This document shows, one piece after another, positions 5,842-7,180 of a DNA stretch of 7,180 bases (position 1 is the first letter of the stretch; each line of letters opens with the position of its first letter). The position numbers were made by a program, and so were the translations under genes. The notes beneath the pieces were generated by a model. That model was not told the DNA's origin, searched no databases, and worked only from the letters and a program-made list of their open reading frames with translations. The stretch is from positions 1 through 7,180 of the forward strand of contig CADBRF010000264.1 in the NCBI GenBank assembly GCA_902796975.1, read 5' to 3'. This stretch comes from an uncultured Coriobacteriaceae bacterium. Its GTDB lineage: Bacteria > Actinomycetota > Coriobacteriia > Coriobacteriales > QAMH01.

Positions 5842-6551
5842 TCATTAGCAAACCGCGCGGGTGGACGATTGATCCTGTCGGCAATCTGACCTGCGCCAAA
5901 GCCGTTATCGATGTTCACCACGGAGACGCCGCCTGCGCATGAGTTGAGCATGCCCAAAAGGGCTGCCAGGCCGCCGAAGTTGGCGCCATAGCCAACGCTT
6001 GTGGGAACTGCGATAACGGGGACATCCACCAGGCCGCCAATGAGCGAGGCGAGCGCTCCCTCCATGCCCGCCACGCACACGATAACATGGGCGCTGCGGA
6101 GGTCGTCGACCCGCTCGAGCGTGCGTTGAACGCCCGCAACGCCCACATCGGCAATGAGCTGGACGGCGGATCCCATCACACGCGCGGTGAGTGCAGCCTC
6201 TTCGGCAACAGGAAGGTCACTCGTGCCGGCGCATGCCACAACCACCTTGCCCTCAGCGCGATTGGGGCACGCGAGCACCTCCTCGAAGGTCTCCCCCTCC
6301 ACCGGCCGTTCCCGGCGATCAGCCATCAGGACGCGGGCAAGCGGGAACCACCTGGCATCGGGCAAGACAGATTGAACTGCCCGCGCAGTTTCTTCCTTCA
6401 CTCGCGTGGCGTAAGCGAGTCCATGATGGTCCACGAGCGCCTGAGCAATCTGAACAACCTGGTCTGGCGTCTTGCCCTCAGCATAGATGACCTCGGGAAA
6501 CCCACACCGTTTTTCACGGTCATAATCAAGGTTGGCAAAGTCTAGAGCCAA
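5838..6551 (-). CDS. larB: LarB, pyridinium-3,5-biscarboxylate mononucleotide synthase (nickel-pincer cofactor)
   Basis: LarB carboxylates and hydrolyses nicotinic acid adenine dinucleotide, the first step toward the nickel-pincer nucleotide used by lactate racemase (LarA) and related enzymes. LarE and LarC follow in the pathway, but neither is in this window. The signature is clear. Counting from TTG 6551, it starts with LDFANLDYDREKRCGFPEVI and EGK near Lys27, then CAGTSD about 107-112, AGMEGAL about 161-167, and the long glycine-rich block VPTSVGYGANFGGLAALLG running into NSCAGGVSVVNIDNGFGAG. Cys205 in NSC is the likely equivalent of the cysteine that forms the substrate adduct in Lactobacillus LarB (recalled). 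The fold is PurE-like. Length is 237 residues. The frame is open to ATG 6629, but those 26 extra residues are hydrophobic, lack a ribosome site and overlie a TATAAT box; GAGGTG (6558-6563) lies 6 bases before TTG 6551. Compared with typical LarB, the usual N-terminal helical lead is nearly absent. Confidence 0.92.
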   Translation of the reverse strand: MALDFANLDYDREKRCGFPEVIYAEGKTPDQVVQIAQALVDHHGLAYATRVKEETARAVQSVLPDARWFPLARVLMADRRERPVEGETFEEVLACPNRAEGKVVVACAGTSDLPVAEEAALTARVMGSAVQLIADVGVAGVQRTLERVDDLRSAHVIVCVAGMEGALASLIGGLVDVPVIAVPTSVGYGANFGGLAALLGMLNSCAGGVSVVNIDNGFGAGQIADRINRPPARFAND

Positions 6552-6600
6552 GAGAGACACCTCACAGAGGAACAGAACTTCGGTCACATGTGCAAGGAAA

Positions 6601-6606
6601 ATTATA
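6601..6606 (-). promoter_or_regulatory. Probable -10 box of the larB promoter
   Basis: The minus strand carries a perfect TATAAT, placing transcription start near 6594 and giving a leader of about 43 bases to the TTG start at 6551. The -35 position (ATGGAG or CATGGA) is poor. The box lies inside the over-long larB frame, supporting the downstream start. Confidence 0.45.
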
Positions 6607-6662
6607 ACGGCGAAAGAAAAGAACTCCATGATAACCGGAGGCGAATAATTCGAATCCCCTTG

Positions 6663-6691
6663 TTGACGGGGGTTTCCTTGCTCTATAAAGT
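6663..6691 (+). promoter_or_regulatory. Probable promoter of the Rrf2-flavodoxin operon
   Basis: -35 TTGACG (6663-6668) is followed by TATAAA (6684-6689, 15-base spacer) or TAAAGT (6686-6691, 17-base spacer). The start would be near 6696. An imperfect dyad with ends TATC and GATA (6691-6710) overlaps the start region and could be an operator for the Rrf2 protein itself. The ribosome site AAGGA follows at 6714-6718. Confidence 0.55.
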
Positions 6692-6729
6692 ATCTGTTAC
6701 TGGTACGATATCTAAGGAACGGCGTTTAT

Positions 6730-7146
6730 TTGGACACAAAATTCTCAGTTGCGATTCACGCGTTGATAATGATTTCGGAATCCGACAAAACCGTCACTTC
6801 CGAAACTATCGCTCACAGCGTGGGAACAAATGCGAGCTACATAAGGCGAATCCTCTCCCTGCTGAGGAGGGACGGAATCGTCGAGGGCAGGCGCAAGGTG
6901 GGCGGTTTCAATCTTCTGATTTCTCCAGAAAATCTGACCCTTTTCCGCATCTGGAAAGCAGTGTCCGGAGAAGAGCCGCACCTCTTCGACATTCATCAGA
7001 ACTCGAACGACACCTGCATCGTCGGCTCCCATATCAAGCAGACACTTACTGCCATGTATGGAGACCTCGAGCAATCCTTCACAAAGGCATTACAGGGAAA
7101 GACGCTTAACGACTGCATTATTGAAATGAGGAGTGAAATACAATGA
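6730..7146 (+). CDS. Rrf2-family transcriptional regulator (YwnA/SaiR-like branch)
   Basis: This 138-residue winged-helix regulator has a DNA-binding half at about 1-62: TKFSVAIHALIMIS (3-16), then SETIAHSVGTNASYIRRILS (24-43) as the helix-turn-helix, and a wing VEGRRKVGGFNL (51-62). A dimerising helix about 98-122 follows. The three clustered cysteines that hold the Fe-S cluster in IscR and NsrR are absent; only Cys96 (NDTCIVG) and Cys129 remain. Cys96 sits where the non-cluster YwnA-like members have a conserved Cys (recalled), so thiol sensing is possible but unproven. The start is TTG at 6730 with AAGGA 11 bases upstream, a little far; no other start fits and the N-terminus aligns with the family. 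Its stop overlaps the next start as ATGA, so it is coupled to the flavodoxin-like gene, which it probably controls together with itself. Confidence 0.88.
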   Translation: MDTKFSVAIHALIMISESDKTVTSETIAHSVGTNASYIRRILSLLRRDGIVEGRRKVGGFNLLISPENLTLFRIWKAVSGEEPHLFDIHQNSNDTCIVGSHIKQTLTAMYGDLEQSFTKALQGKTLNDCIIEMRSEIQ

Positions 7147-7180
7147 AGGTTCTCTACTTTTCCTCAACGGGAAATTGCAT
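7143..7180 (+). CDS. Flavodoxin-like protein, probably EFR1-type flavodoxin-ferredoxin (N-terminus only)
   Basis: Only twelve complete codons are inside the window: MKVLYFSSTGNC. The first strand plus the SSTGN phosphate-binding loop is the FMN site of flavodoxins, and the FSSTGNC form is typical of the EFR1 family, in which a flavodoxin-like domain is followed by two 4Fe-4S clusters (recalled; the second part is not visible here). The ATG at 7143 overlaps the stop of the Rrf2 gene by four bases, and GAGGAG (7128-7133) lies 9 bases upstream. The role would be electron transfer, probably under the Rrf2 regulator. Confidence 0.75.
   Translation, partial: MKVLYFSSTGNC

Overview
The window is an ordinary-looking bacterial chromosomal segment with close-packed genes on both strands. 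It has no RNA genes, insertion sequences, CRISPR arrays or phage genes that I can see. Base composition is moderately GC-rich. Most starts have a good Shine-Dalgarno (AGGAGG-type), and two genes appear to use TTG starts. LarB, a Rrf2 regulator coupled to a flavodoxin-like 'FSSTGN' protein, a CadA/ZntA pump with a detached metal-binding domain and an MBOAT acyltransferase together suggest an anaerobic Gram-positive. A gut actinobacterium of the class Coriobacteriia is my best guess; this is inference, not proof.

Layout. (1) 1-691, minus: N-terminal part of an MBOAT membrane O-acyltransferase, cut by the window edge. (2) 692-1014: non-coding, with a hairpin of unknown role and the terminator of the next operon. 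(3) 1015-3685, minus: a complete metal-resistance operon. A consensus-like promoter and a perfect 8-8-8 inverted-repeat operator precede a SmtB/CadC-type ArsR repressor, a 72-residue HMA metal-binding protein and a P1B-2 type Zn/Cd/Pb-exporting ATPase. (4) 3820-4452, plus: a small metallo-beta-lactamase-fold hydrolase. It converges on (5) 4583-4996, minus, a UspA universal stress protein, with a shared bidirectional terminator at 4520-4560. (6) 4997-5317: a divergent regulatory region with a spaced direct repeat and a palindrome. (7) 5318-5841, plus: two small overlapping genes of unknown function, the second cysteine-rich. (8) 5838-6551, minus: larB, nickel-pincer cofactor synthesis, whose stop overlaps the stop of the previous operon. 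(9) 6730-7180, plus: a Rrf2-family regulator with a 4-base overlap to a flavodoxin-like protein (probably EFR1-type) cut by the window edge.

How they work together. The metal operon is self-contained: free Zn/Cd/Pb should release the ArsR protein from the operator just downstream of the -10 box, and the HMA protein and pump then bind and export the metal. The Rrf2/flavodoxin pair looks like a redox-responsive unit. The 5318-5841 pair is the least explained part. Several open frames start too far upstream (arsR, HMA gene, uspA, the 5318 gene, larB). I moved those starts to the site supported by a Shine-Dalgarno and homology, and each entry says why.
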